DNA from: DRTC01 sp964521025
GTDB lineage: Bacteria; Cloacimonadota; Cloacimonadia; Cloacimonadales; TCS61
Length of the DNA: 64,000 nt
Direction of reading: 5' to 3'
Assembly (NCBI GenBank): GCA_964521025.1
Contig: CAZFPK010000012.1
Coordinates: 1-64,000, forward strand
Shown here: one piece after another, positions 38,047-47,335 of the stretch
How positions within the stretch are numbered: position 1 is the stretch's first letter
Layout: each line of letters opens with the position of its first letter
Translations under genes and position numbers: made by a program
The notes under the pieces: generated by a model
The model's database searches: none
What the model was told of the DNA's origin: nothing
The model's input: only the letters and a program-made list of their open reading frames with translations

Positions 38047-38213
38047 TTTTTCCAATTCCAGAATCTGTTTTTTCAGGTCAAGTTTTTATTATTTGAAAAA
38101 GTTCCGAAACTTCTGAAACTCTGGTAGTTTGATGGAATTCAACAGGAATTTCATTTGACAATAAAATATGAGAAAATATTCGAACATTCAAAAAAATCAG
38201 GTTTTATTGGTCG

Positions 38214-39404
38214 ATGAAAAAATTGATATTTTTGTTATTGTTAATAGTCGTTTTATCCTGCACTCAAAAAAAAGAAATCGAAGTCGAAGAGATCGATCCG
38301 TTCATTTATAAGACAGGTTCCCTGAAATCGGGAGAGACTCTGGCAAACGCTTTGATCGAAAAAGATATAAACAATGCTGTCGTCTATAAAATGGTGAACA
38401 AACTCGATTCTATTTTTGATCTTCGCAAATCACATCCGGCGGATAGTTTCGTCGTCAAGCTCGATTCATTGGATATTGTTCAAGAACTGATTTATATGCC
38501 GACAAAAACAGTTTCTTATCATGTCGTTAAAGATACATCGGATAATTATTATACCAGGATAGATTCGCTACCTTTGATGAAAACTATCGAAAAATGCGAA
38601 GGAATGATCCTGTCTTCTCTTTACAAAGCCATGATCGATGCGGGTGAAATTGCGGCTTTGCCGGTTATGTTCAGCCAGATCTTCCAATGGGATATAGATT
38701 TTTTTATCGATCCGCAAAAGGGAGATGAATTCCGGCTGGTGTATGAAAAAATTTCCTGTCATAACGAATTTATCGAATACGGAGAAATTCTAGTTGCTCA
38801 ATACAAAAGCAGGAATTATGATAATATCGCTTTTCGGTACCGGAACAGGAAAGGAATAACAAAATATTATAATGAAAAAGGAGAATCTTTTCAAAAAGCA
38901 TTCTTGAAATCACCTTTAAATTATAAAAGGATTTCTTCTTATTTCGGGAAAAGATATCACCCCATCACCAAAAAAGTCAGTGTCCATAAAGGAGTCGATT
39001 ATGCGGCTGCTTACGGAACTCCGGTCGAAGCAGCAGCGGACGGAACAGTGATCAAAGCTTCCTGGAGCAAGCGGCATACCGGGAAAACGGTTGTTATTCG
39101 TCATGCCAACGGCTATAAAACGCTTTATGGACATTTGAGTAAATACGGGAAATATAAAAGCGGCGATCGCGTCAAACAACATGATATTATCGGGTATGTC
39201 GGCTCGACCGGCAGATCGACCGGGAATCATCTTCATTATACCATTTACCATCACGGTGTTGCTATCAATCCCTTGAAATTGAAAAATGTTTCCGGTCCTC
39301 CGGTGCTGAAGGATGAAATGGATGATTTCAAAGTTAAGGTCGATAGTTTGAAAAGTCTTTTATACTCGGAACAACAATATTCTTCTCATCAAAAAATCGA
39401 GTGA
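38214..39404 (+). CDS. M23 peptidoglycan endopeptidase lipoprotein
   Basis: A 396-aa LytM/M23 family zinc peptidase that cleaves peptide cross-bridges in murein. The N terminus is a lipoprotein signal (LLLIVVLSCTQKK, lipid Cys at about 17), so it is membrane-anchored. A LysM/OapA-like region covers about 30-230. The catalytic domain (about 245-360) shows YFGKRYHPITKKVSVHKGVD (first His and Asp), TVVIRHANGYKTLYGHLS and STGNHLHYTIYHHG, so all zinc ligands are present. It is transcribed divergently from rseP and upstream of the unknown membrane cluster. Ribosome site is weak. Confidence 0.88.
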   Translation: MKKLIFLLLLIVVLSCTQKKEIEVEEIDPFIYKTGSLKSGETLANALIEKDINNAVVYKMVNKLDSIFDLRKSHPADSFVVKLDSLDIVQELIYMPTKTVSYHVVKDTSDNYYTRIDSLPLMKTIEKCEGMILSSLYKAMIDAGEIAALPVMFSQIFQWDIDFFIDPQKGDEFRLVYEKISCHNEFIEYGEILVAQYKSRNYDNIAFRYRNRKGITKYYNEKGESFQKAFLKSPLNYKRISSYFGKRYHPITKKVSVHKGVDYAAAYGTPVEAAADGTVIKASWSKRHTGKTVVIRHANGYKTLYGHLSKYGKYKSGDRVKQHDIIGYVGSTGRSTGNHLHYTIYHHGVAINPLKLKNVSGPPVLKDEMDDFKVKVDSLKSLLYSEQQYSSHQKIE

Positions 39405-39640
39405 AAGGAAAAAAATAATTGACAGGATTTCGCTGACTTTAAACTCGGTGACTGAATGCTCATCGAAATTTCAGCATGCTTTTCAACAATTGCTACTTCA
39501 AATTCATAAAGTGGTGATTATGTAATATCTTTTGCCATATATGGAATCAAATTTAATATTGACATAAAAAAGGCAGTAAATGTTTTTGCTAAAGTTTTTT
39601 ATTTTCAATAAATATAATTGAGATAGAAAAGGAGATTAAT

Positions 39641-42634
39641 ATGAAGTTAAACTATCAGAAAACAGGAATTTTCCTGGTTTTGATGGTTTTCAGCTTCCTG
39701 ATCCTGCCTGTTACTTCTTTTGCCGCAATCGATGAATCCGAATATATTGTAGAAAACCTGAAAGTAACAGATATCCCCGATGATGACGGCACCGGGCTGG
39801 TGATCAGCTGGAAACCATTACCAAAAGAAAAGAGGATCATCGAATACCGCGTATATCGCGGTGTTTCTGCCGATACTCTTTTTTATATCGGTAAGATCGA
39901 TGTAAATGTAAAGACCGGCGTTCCCGGTGATGAAGTATTTTTTTATGATACTGCCTATAATTATTTCCTCGATATTACTTCCCGCGGGAAAATGAAAACC
40001 GAGAAAGGACAACCCGAGACCGGTCCTATCTATCGCGGTTATCCTCGAGATTTGAATATTACCGGACCTCAATTAAAAAATTATCGTATTCTGGGTGTTA
40101 TCCCCGATAAAGATTATTTTTTCAAAAATCATAAAATCGAAAGAGTAAAGGATGACGAGACGAGTGTTTATGCCGGTATGAAATTACGGAACATCAATCT
40201 CTATAAAAAGTTAAATCCCGATAAAGAATATTATTATTCGGTTCTCGCCGTCAATGAAGCACGAAGATATTTTCCCTACACCGAACCGGTTACCGGAACT
40301 CCCAGAAATAATTCTCCTGAAATAACAAAAGAATTTTACCCGGTTTATGTCAAAGATATAGACAGGCTGCAATTCGAGTGGTCCCTTGCAAGTTTCACCA
40401 GCGATCACCGTTATCACAGCCTTTATATGATGGAGAAAAAGGACCTCGAAGATTTCCAAAAATATGTTGCCGAACAGAAGGAAATCGAATTGAATGACCT
40501 GGCAGTGAAAATAAATTCCACCGTTACTCCTCTCGAAAAAAAATTAGAAAATCCTGCTGAACTTATTTATTTCCGGTATTCCGGATTTCCATATACTCCC
40601 TGCAAAACCGTATCGATCCAGCTTAAAGATGGAAGAATAGTTAGCGAAAAGCCAAAAGAACACGGCATTCTGGGAAAAGAGATAGATGTAGATATTCCTT
40701 TCGATGAAAATAAATTGGAAGACTATTACTTCGTGTATTCTCTCTTTGATTGGGCGGGATATGAAACTTTTTCCGAGTCGAAACCTCTCGATGTCATCTC
40801 TTCCGAACAATTACCGATCATTCCCCCCTTTACTGTTTCCGATAGAGATAATGACAAAGGTGATTACAATTACATCCAATGGGGAAAACCTGTTGTTTAT
40901 TTGACGAATTCTACTTATCAGAATGAATCACGCTCAAAACTTCTTGTTAATTACGACATCATGACCAACCGGGAATACAAAAGAATTAAAAATGTTTACT
41001 TCAAGGTCTATGACAGCAGCGGGAACTTAATTAAAACAATCAACGAGTATTACCAGGATAAAAGAATAAAGATCAAACTGCCTGATGGAAGTGATCCCGA
41101 AGCACCTCTGACCTTTGAGATGACGATTAAAGCAAATAAAGAGATTGATGAGGACTACATTTTTACGCAGCAGCTCATTTTTAACGAACAATCCAAATCT
41201 CTTAAACCCGGCAAATTATTTCTCGGCAATGAAGATATTTACGAAAATGATTATTATGTCTATCGAAACAACTATACTAATGAAGAATTCCGCCTTTCAA
41301 AAAAAATTGCCGGAACGATGCGCGAACTCGATGATAATATCAGATTCTCCAATGTTCATTATAAAGGCGTAAGGGAATTCGATGCTGAAAAAAAACTGCT
41401 CCTTGTTTCTCCCGCATTTTCAGCCAGGGATGATTTTGATGACCGCACCCAATCGGTTGGCATGAATCTCTATTCTTCCGAAATCGATAGAACTCTGGAA
41501 AAATACAAGGAGAAGCTTGCTGAATACAAGACCATGAAAGATACAGTGAAAACAGATGAAGAGAGGGTTGAAGCACAGAAGCAAATCGATGATTACCGGG
41601 ATGCGATCGATGATTATATGCAGCATCCTGTACAAAAGAAGTATCTCTCCATAACAAGCGAAAAAGAACGACTCAAGTTCCTCTACAAAACCCGTAATTT
41701 TGCTGCTAATTCTTTTGAATACAAAATCGTCAAATCCGACGGTAAAGGTCATTTTACGGAAACACCCGTTTATACTCGAACAAATGCGGAACCGATCGAG
41801 ACAAACAATTATAACTTCTCGCTGGAAGGATTTGGAACAAACCATTTCTTCCCGCAGCCTAACTGGTTCAAAGCTAATATGGTTCCGGCATTGATCGCGG
41901 CTTTGACATTCGGATTGCTGGTTTTTATTATGGTCGGGAAGGCTAAGAAAGGACATGATCTTTTCATTCGTCCAATTGCCGGTATCGAAGAGATCGACAA
42001 CGCTATCGGTCGCGCTACCGAAATGGGAAAACCGATCCTGTTTGTTCCGGGTCTTTCCGGAATCAGTGATGTAGCTACGCTTGCAGGTCTCTCTATTCTC
42101 GGCAGAGTTGCCAAAAAAGCTGCTGAATATGATACGAAAATCCTGGTTCCTGTTCGCGCTCCGATAGTTCTTCCCATCGCCCAGGAGGTTGTTAAGGAAG
42201 CTCATTATGAAGCAGGACGACCCGATACTTATGATAGAAACAGCGTTTTCTTTATAACAACCGCTCAATTTGCTTTTGTTGCCGGTGTGAACGGGATCAT
42301 GATCCGGGAAAAAACCGCTACGAATTTCTATATGGGAATGTTCTGGGCAGAAGCTTTGATCATGGCGGAAACCGGCAGTACGACCGGAGCGATCCAGATC
42401 GCTGGAACAGATGCGATCACCCAGATCCCTTTCTTTATCACAACTTGCGATTATACTTTGATCGGGGAAGAACTTTATGCTGCTTCTGCTTACCTGGCAA
42501 AAGAACCGTTAATGCTGGGAACCTTGAAAGCACAGGATTATCTGAAACTGCTGATCATGTTGTTCATTTTAGGTGGAACGGTTTTATCGACTTTCCATTT
42601 GACTTTCTTAATAAATGCATTCCCCGAGAAATAG
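39641..42634 (+). CDS. large membrane protein of unknown function (DUF6754-like C-terminal domain)
   Basis: A 997-aa protein with a signal peptide (about 1-29), fibronectin-like N-terminal module (LKVTDIPDDDGTGLVISWK, then RVYRGVSADTLF), a long extracytoplasmic part, a coiled coil near 605-660 (LEKYKEKLAEYKTMKDTVK), a membrane helix at about 749-768 (ALIAALTFGLLVFIMVGKA), a cytoplasmic domain of about 190 residues (DLFIRPIAGIEEIDNAIGR, ILFVPGLSGISDVATLAGL, EAGRPDTYDRNSVFF, WAEALIMAETGSTTGAIQIAG) and a last helix (about 970-990). The cytoplasmic block is highly conserved in style and corresponds, from memory, to DUF6754. First gene of a four-gene operon; GGAGATT ribosome site. Function unknown. 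Confidence 0.7.
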   Translation: MKLNYQKTGIFLVLMVFSFLILPVTSFAAIDESEYIVENLKVTDIPDDDGTGLVISWKPLPKEKRIIEYRVYRGVSADTLFYIGKIDVNVKTGVPGDEVFFYDTAYNYFLDITSRGKMKTEKGQPETGPIYRGYPRDLNITGPQLKNYRILGVIPDKDYFFKNHKIERVKDDETSVYAGMKLRNINLYKKLNPDKEYYYSVLAVNEARRYFPYTEPVTGTPRNNSPEITKEFYPVYVKDIDRLQFEWSLASFTSDHRYHSLYMMEKKDLEDFQKYVAEQKEIELNDLAVKINSTVTPLEKKLENPAELIYFRYSGFPYTPCKTVSIQLKDGRIVSEKPKEHGILGKEIDVDIPFDENKLEDYYFVYSLFDWAGYETFSESKPLDVISSEQLPIIPPFTVSDRDNDKGDYNYIQWGKPVVYLTNSTYQNESRSKLLVNYDIMTNREYKRIKNVYFKVYDSSGNLIKTINEYYQDKRIKIKLPDGSDPEAPLTFEMTIKANKEIDEDYIFTQQLIFNEQSKSLKPGKLFLGNEDIYENDYYVYRNNYTNEEFRLSKKIAGTMRELDDNIRFSNVHYKGVREFDAEKKLLLVSPAFSARDDFDDRTQSVGMNLYSSEIDRTLEKYKEKLAEYKTMKDTVKTDEERVEAQKQIDDYRDAIDDYMQHPVQKKYLSITSEKERLKFLYKTRNFAANSFEYKIVKSDGKGHFTETPVYTRTNAEPIETNNYNFSLEGFGTNHFFPQPNWFKANMVPALIAALTFGLLVFIMVGKAKKGHDLFIRPIAGIEEIDNAIGRATEMGKPILFVPGLSGISDVATLAGLSILGRVAKKAAEYDTKILVPVRAPIVLPIAQEVVKEAHYEAGRPDTYDRNSVFFITTAQFAFVAGVNGIMIREKTATNFYMGMFWAEALIMAETGSTTGAIQIAGTDAITQIPFFITTCDYTLIGEELYAASAYLAKEPLMLGTLKAQDYLKLLIMLFILGGTVLSTFHLTFLINAFPEK

Positions 42635-42642
42635 GAGAATAG

Positions 42643-43266
42643 ATGAAAAGACAAATTCCATTAATAATTGTAATGTCACTCGGTTTTTTATTTGCGGTCC
42701 ATACTTTTGTTCCTCATAAATACTCGGTTGACTTTTATGACTGGTGGGTGAGCTGGTCGAAAGCGATTTCACCTTTTGCGGTCGTGCTGGGTGTCATGAG
42801 TTTATTCATGGTACACGGGACAAAGATCTCGCGGAAACTTCCTAATTGGCAATATAGTCTGGTTACAATTGCCGCTCTAATTTTCACCTCGATCGTTGGA
42901 TTTATCTGGGGAACCCAGGAAGGATCTCCTTTTATGTGGCTCTTCAAAAATGTCCAGATGCCGATGAGTGCTACCATGTTTTCTCTCCTGGCATTTTATA
43001 TTGCATCGGCTGCTTATAAAGCATTCCGGGCAAGATCACTGGAAGCGACGGTGTTGTTGGCCGCTGCGATCATCGTGATGCTGGGACAGGTTCCCCTGGG
43101 ACACATGATCTCAAAATGGATCCCGGCTACTTCGCAATGGATCCTTAATGTTCCGAACCTGGCAGCGAAAAGAGGAATTATGACCGGAGTCGGACTGGGA
43201 ATGACAGCTACTTCTTTGAAGATCATACTCGGCATTGAACGAACTTATCTCGGTGGAGGTGATTAA
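42643..43266 (+). CDS. polytopic membrane protein of unknown function, cluster gene 2
   Basis: A 207-aa protein with about five to six hydrophobic helices (near 5-22, 40-58, 72-90, 105-125, 133-152 and 180-197), no signal cleavage and no motif of a known transporter. It starts 8 bases after the stop of the 997-aa gene and its last codons carry the ribosome site for the next gene, so it is firmly part of the cluster. Conserved-looking spots are GFIWGTQEGSPFMW near 88-101 and QVPLGHMISKW. Probably a partner subunit in the membrane. Confidence 0.65.
   Translation: MKRQIPLIIVMSLGFLFAVHTFVPHKYSVDFYDWWVSWSKAISPFAVVLGVMSLFMVHGTKISRKLPNWQYSLVTIAALIFTSIVGFIWGTQEGSPFMWLFKNVQMPMSATMFSLLAFYIASAAYKAFRARSLEATVLLAAAIIVMLGQVPLGHMISKWIPATSQWILNVPNLAAKRGIMTGVGLGMTATSLKIILGIERTYLGGGD
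43255..43262 (+). promoter_or_regulatory. ribosome site GGAGGTGA that fixes the start of cluster gene 3
   Basis: A full anti-16S match lies in the last codons of cluster gene 2, five bases before ATG 43268. It argues against the longer frame opening at 43235 and shows the two genes are translationally linked. Confidence 0.8.
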
Positions 43267-43267
43267 G

Positions 43268-44212
43268 ATGAACTTTTTTGACAGAATGCAGGCTCTCGAT
43301 AGAAGATATATTTACCTGGTTGTTGCTCTGGCAATTATAATTCCTCTTCTTATCCCGTTCAATTCCAGGACGGACACGACCGAACCCACGGAAAATGTTT
43401 ATAAAATGATCGATTCGTTTGGAAATAATCCCGATAAAGCCATTCTTCTTTGTGTATCTCACGATGCTTCCACGATGGCGGAATTATTTCCCATGGAAGT
43501 TTCCATTTTAAGACATTGTTTTGAAAGAAATGTGAAAGTATTAACCATTTGTTTTTCTCCGCCGTCAGCTCCGCTGGTCGATTATGCGATCAATACGGCG
43601 AAGGAAGATTTCCCGCATATTAAATCCGGCGAACATTATTGTAATTTCGGCTATAAACCGTATGGTTTGTTCCTACCGATCCTGTTGGGAATGGGAGAAG
43701 ATATTGCCGAAGCCGTCGAAACAGATGCCGAAGGCAGGAAGATCGCAAACCTGAAAATTATGGAAAATATCAAGAACTACGATGATATGAACCTGGTAAT
43801 CGATTTCAGCGCTGCCGCAACAGTTTTCTCATGGATAACTTATGCCCGGGTAAAATTCGGAGCGAATGTTGCTGCCGGAGTAACGGCTGTGATGGCTGCC
43901 GACAATTATCCTTATCTACAAAGCGGTCAATTGATCGGCATGTTAGCCGGTTTGAAAGGAGCAGCCGAATATGAAAAACTGGTAGATGTATTTGCTTCCC
44001 AGCAAAAAGATTTCAGTAAAGAGATTATTAGAGGTGAACGAGTACCGATTACCGGTGATCATAAAACTTACGGTACGAATATTCCCATGAAATTTAAAAA
44101 AGCCAGGATCGGAATGAATGCCCAATCGGTCGCTCATATTATGATGATCGTTTTCATTGTTCTCGGTAACATCGGTTATTTTGTTACCCGGAAAAAGAAG
44201 AAACTGGATTAG
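43268..44212 (+). CDS. membrane-anchored alpha/beta protein of unknown function, cluster gene 3
   Basis: A 314-aa protein anchored by one helix at each end (about 15-30, YIYLVVALAIIIPLLIPF; and about 285-303, MMIVFIVLGNIGYFV). Between them is a Rossmann-like alpha/beta domain: KAILLCVSHDASTMAEL, HCFERNVKVLTICFSPPSAP, YKPYGLFLPILLGMGEDIAEA, MNLVIDFSAAATVFSWI. The domain therefore lies on the same side as in gene 1's extracytoplasmic or cytoplasmic part, depending on topology. No nucleotide-binding GxGxxG or P-loop is seen. Starts one base after gene 2 stops. Unknown function; likely a subunit of the same complex. Confidence 0.65.
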   Translation: MNFFDRMQALDRRYIYLVVALAIIIPLLIPFNSRTDTTEPTENVYKMIDSFGNNPDKAILLCVSHDASTMAELFPMEVSILRHCFERNVKVLTICFSPPSAPLVDYAINTAKEDFPHIKSGEHYCNFGYKPYGLFLPILLGMGEDIAEAVETDAEGRKIANLKIMENIKNYDDMNLVIDFSAAATVFSWITYARVKFGANVAAGVTAVMAADNYPYLQSGQLIGMLAGLKGAAEYEKLVDVFASQQKDFSKEIIRGERVPITGDHKTYGTNIPMKFKKARIGMNAQSVAHIMMIVFIVLGNIGYFVTRKKKKLD

Positions 44213-44220
44213 GAGGAAAT

Positions 44221-44823
44221 ATGTCATTCGAAGCTATAAGTAATTTAGTCGCTGCGTTCTTGACCTTGTGTATTTTTTCATTTTTATACAAGGACAATCC
44301 ATTTTATAAATTTGCTGAACATTTATTAGTCGGTGTTTCGATGGGATATGCAATTCCTCTGTTATATGAGAATGCTTTTATTCCTTTTGTTTATAGACCG
44401 GTCTTTTTCGAGAATAAATTTTTTCTGATCATTCCGGCAGTGATGGGTATTTTATATATTTTCAGATTTACCAAAAATTTGAGCTGGCTTTCCCGCTATC
44501 CGATCGTTTTCACGATGGGTATCGTCGGCATGAGCGTTCCCATGTCCATGCATTCCTCGGTTCTTGTCCAGATGAGAAATGCCATGATCCCGCTGGATAA
44601 TATTAATTCCATCCTTATTTTTGTGGGAACGATGACGATCTTGATGTATTTCTTCTTTTCCAAACAGCATAAAGGAGTTTACGGAAAAGTAACGAATATC
44701 GGTATCTGGTTCATGATGATCGGTTTCGGTGCGTCTTTCGGATACACGGTCATGGCGCGTATTTCGCTGCTCATCGGCAGGATACAATTCCTGCTCGGAG
44801 ATTGGCTGGGATTGATCAAATAA
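44221..44823 (+). CDS. polytopic membrane protein of unknown function, cluster gene 4
   Basis: A 200-aa hydrophobic protein with about six membrane helices and a motif GEHLLVGVSMGYAIPLLYEN-like block near residues 34-52 (AEHLLVGVSMGYAIPLL). It starts 8 bases after gene 3 behind a perfect AGGAGG. Like gene 2, no known transporter signature is visible. It ends the cluster; a probable terminator is 110 bases downstream. Confidence 0.65.
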   Translation: MSFEAISNLVAAFLTLCIFSFLYKDNPFYKFAEHLLVGVSMGYAIPLLYENAFIPFVYRPVFFENKFFLIIPAVMGILYIFRFTKNLSWLSRYPIVFTMGIVGMSVPMSMHSSVLVQMRNAMIPLDNINSILIFVGTMTILMYFFFSKQHKGVYGKVTNIGIWFMMIGFGASFGYTVMARISLLIGRIQFLLGDWLGLIK

Positions 44824-44834
44824 AAAGGAATTCA

Positions 44835-44915
44835 TCATTACTCCCCCAAAAAAACTCTTTCATCTTCCCTTACAAAGGGAAATAAAATGGATTTTTTAAT
44901 GTTTAGAGGAGTATG
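44835..44915. repeat. CTTCCCTT/AAGGGAA intergenic repeat
   Basis: TTACTCCCCCAAAAAAACTC then CTTCCCTTACAAAGGGAAAT and TTAGAGGAGTATGAG resemble the CCTCTCTTTGC family at 10.0, 12.75 and 28.23 kb, with a diverged centre. Confidence 0.4.
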
Positions 44916-44933
44916 AGATCATAATTTAATAAT

Positions 44934-44966
44934 ACCTTCAGGGTTTGACAAACCTTGAAGGTTTTT
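44934..44966 (+). terminator. terminator-like hairpin after the membrane cluster
   Basis: ACCTTCAGGGTTTG pairs with AAACCTTGAAGGT around a short loop and is followed by TTTTT. Likely end of the 39.6-44.8 kb transcript. A second AAACTTG/CAAGTTT hairpin with a T-run lies at 45029-45055. Confidence 0.65.
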
Positions 44967-45089
44967 GATGGATAAATTAAAAGAACTTTTTGAGATTTAA
45001 GGAGAAATTCAGGTAGATTCGAAAATAAAAAACTTGCCTTTTAAAACAAGTTTTTTGAATTTGAATCCAAGACATAATTTGGAGGAAAT

Positions 45090-47162
45090 ATGAAAACATT
45101 AAAATATCTCGGAATTTTACTTTTCGTCTTTCTTATCTTTGGATGCACTAAAGACGAAGGCACAACTGATGAGCAAGCCATTACCGGTCTCGGTTTTTTC
45201 GATAACGAAACTTTTGATTATGTGTTTTTTATTGAAAATTCAGAAAAAACCGGGCTGGCAACTGAGGATTTTGAATCAGGGGAAATTGGAAATGCCTGGA
45301 ACACTGACTGGAATATCGTAAATACGAACCAGACTAGGATAGACGGCAACTTCAGTATCAAATCGAAAAATATTGGAGACAGCAATTACAAAGCTTCCGA
45401 GAGTTTCGAAACCGGAACTCTGGGAGAAGACTGGATCGGAAACGGAGATTATAGCTGGTCGATCGATAACAGCGATGCTTCCGATGGTACTTTCTCGATC
45501 AAGTCTGCAGAAATTCCCGATACTTATTACGAACAGTTTAGCGATGGAGTTTTTCCTGAAAACTGGACAACAGATTGGGAAATCGATAGTTTGGAAACTG
45601 TTTTTGCCGAATTCAGTGCTAAATCAAATCCGGTTTCCGATGGAGAATCAACGAGCATCGAGGTTAGTTATGAAAATGTTGCAGACGGACAAATGTATTT
45701 CTTAAGAAAAGTATCTTCCGAAGAAGATCATGATCATCTCATCTTTTATATCGATGATGTCGAGCAGGATCGATGGTCCGGTGAAGAAAACTGGGCTTAT
45801 TCCTTCCATTCTGTCGATGCTGGTCTTCATACTTATAAATGGATTTATGAAAAAGATGCAGCCGGCAGCGACAGCCTGGATTGTGCCTGGATCGAATCGA
45901 TCAGATTTCCACAGAGTCTTTCGACAATCTCGATCGATATAGATTGTGCGGTCGATGATGAAATATCATTTGATTTTAAGGTTTCTTCTGAAAATTATTA
46001 CGATGGTCTGGGATTTGATATCGATGGAGATCATATTGAAGAATGGTCAGGTATTTCTAACTGGGAAAGTGTAATAATTCCGATTACTGCAGGTTCTCAT
46101 ACTTTCACCTGGGTCTATTTTAAAAACGAAATAAATAATTTTGGCGACGATTGTGCTTGGGTCGATAACATCAAATTCCCGCAAAGTGTCTCGGAAGTTT
46201 TCCTGACTTATGATATGCCGGATGCAGGTGTGGTTTCTTTCTTTAGAAAAGTATCATCCGAAGCCGATAATGATTTCCTGAAATTTTATATCGACCGGGA
46301 AGAAATAGCCTCCTGGTCAGGAGAAGTAGATTGGGATGAATATACATCTCCAAATATTACTGCAGGAGTTCATACTTTCTGCTGGTCTTATGTAAAAAGT
46401 GAGTCCGGTAACAGCGGTACGGATTGTGCCTGGATAGATCAAATTGTTTTCCCGGAAATCATAACACCCGTAAAAGACACGGAAAGTGTTGCGGGTTTTG
46501 CTGTTATCAAAGAAAATACTTTTATGGACAGCATTACCATCGTTGTTGACGGTGAGGAATATATTATGGATGACCTTTCGGGTGGGAGGTTATGGTCAGG
46601 AGGTGCTTTTGCCGATAATGTAACAAATGAAAGTGAAACACATAGTTTTGAGATTACAGGTTATGGACGAACTCTTGTGGATGGTGATTTTGAGGATGTA
46701 ACAATTAATAAGAGTTTTACTTTGAAAAATGTCGATTTCATCACTGACACTTATTTCCCGTTATGCCTTTATAATACTGAATATGATCTTTATGATACCT
46801 GGTACACGAATCCTGATTTTGTCGCGCAAGATGCTTTCATTTCCTGGGAAATTCCGGCAAGCAGCAATTACCAGATCGTTTCTGTCAGCGAAAGTGCTTT
46901 CGCAACTCCGGATGATTACGAAGTGGAAGTAGATGCATCGACCCGCTCATATATAATCTCAGAGGAAGCTTATGATGCGAATCCCAGGAAAGTGAATATC
47001 AGAATAACTGAATTGAATGCTGTAACTTCAGGTAGTTTCGCTGCATATTCTGCATATAAACTCACTAAATATTACGATTATTTTGAAGATGCCCGGAAAT
47101 CGGATGATTCGATCCTGAACAGTGTGCTTTCCAATCTCAAGTTTATCGAGAATAGCAGGTAA
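45090..47162 (+). CDS. lipoprotein built of repeated beta-sandwich modules
   Basis: A 690-aa protein with lipoprotein signal (LLFVFLIFGCTKDEG, Cys near residue 20). It contains several copies of the module also found in the three proteases: short heads FESGEIGNAWNTDW and FETGTLGEDWIGNGDY (about 60-140), then three fuller units with FYIDDVEQDRWSGE, DFKVSSENYYDGLGFDIDGDHIEEWSG and FLKFYIDREEIASWSGE, each ending DCAWIxxIxFP (about 190-460). After residue 465 is an unrelated beta-rich region. No sorting domain, so anchoring is by lipid. Ribosome site GGAGG. Role unknown; probably surface binding. Confidence 0.65.
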   Translation: MKTLKYLGILLFVFLIFGCTKDEGTTDEQAITGLGFFDNETFDYVFFIENSEKTGLATEDFESGEIGNAWNTDWNIVNTNQTRIDGNFSIKSKNIGDSNYKASESFETGTLGEDWIGNGDYSWSIDNSDASDGTFSIKSAEIPDTYYEQFSDGVFPENWTTDWEIDSLETVFAEFSAKSNPVSDGESTSIEVSYENVADGQMYFLRKVSSEEDHDHLIFYIDDVEQDRWSGEENWAYSFHSVDAGLHTYKWIYEKDAAGSDSLDCAWIESIRFPQSLSTISIDIDCAVDDEISFDFKVSSENYYDGLGFDIDGDHIEEWSGISNWESVIIPITAGSHTFTWVYFKNEINNFGDDCAWVDNIKFPQSVSEVFLTYDMPDAGVVSFFRKVSSEADNDFLKFYIDREEIASWSGEVDWDEYTSPNITAGVHTFCWSYVKSESGNSGTDCAWIDQIVFPEIITPVKDTESVAGFAVIKENTFMDSITIVVDGEEYIMDDLSGGRLWSGGAFADNVTNESETHSFEITGYGRTLVDGDFEDVTINKSFTLKNVDFITDTYFPLCLYNTEYDLYDTWYTNPDFVAQDAFISWEIPASSNYQIVSVSESAFATPDDYEVEVDASTRSYIISEEAYDANPRKVNIRITELNAVTSGSFAAYSAYKLTKYYDYFEDARKSDDSILNSVLSNLKFIENSR

Positions 47163-47180
47163 AAAATAGAATTACATTAT

Positions 47181-47213
47181 AAAAGCCCCGATAACATTTA
47201 TCGGGGCTTTTGT
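47181..47213. terminator. strong bidirectional rho-independent terminator
   Basis: AAAAGCCCCGATA pairs with TATCGGGGCTTTT (13 pairs, 5-base loop). It sits 19 bases after the lipoprotein stop and between that gene and the convergent glycosyltransferase; both strands have A/T runs. Confidence 0.9.
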
Positions 47214-47216
47214 TAT

Positions 47217-47335
47217 AACTTCGGAATATGCGACTGCTTTCCGAAGGAAAGATGAATGTTCTTCGGTATGTTGATTCGCACCTCAAAGCCGGCAAATAAT
47301 CGGAAGACCGACAAGTCGGACATTCCGATGCTTTT
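47217..47335. repeat. AACTTCCGAAT-family repeat, long copy B
   Basis: Starts AACTTCGGAATATGCG, contains the small hairpin CTTTCC-gaa-GGAAAG, then AATCGGAAGACC-gacaagtcgg-ACATTCCGATGCTTTT. It abuts the stop codon of the glycosyltransferase (47334-47336). Same orientation as copy C at 48.6 kb. Confidence 0.7.

Noticed and set aside
41420..42268. 282-residue open frame opposite the 997-aa membrane gene
   Set aside because: It lies entirely antisense to a gene with clear domains, and its product is low in recognisable structure.
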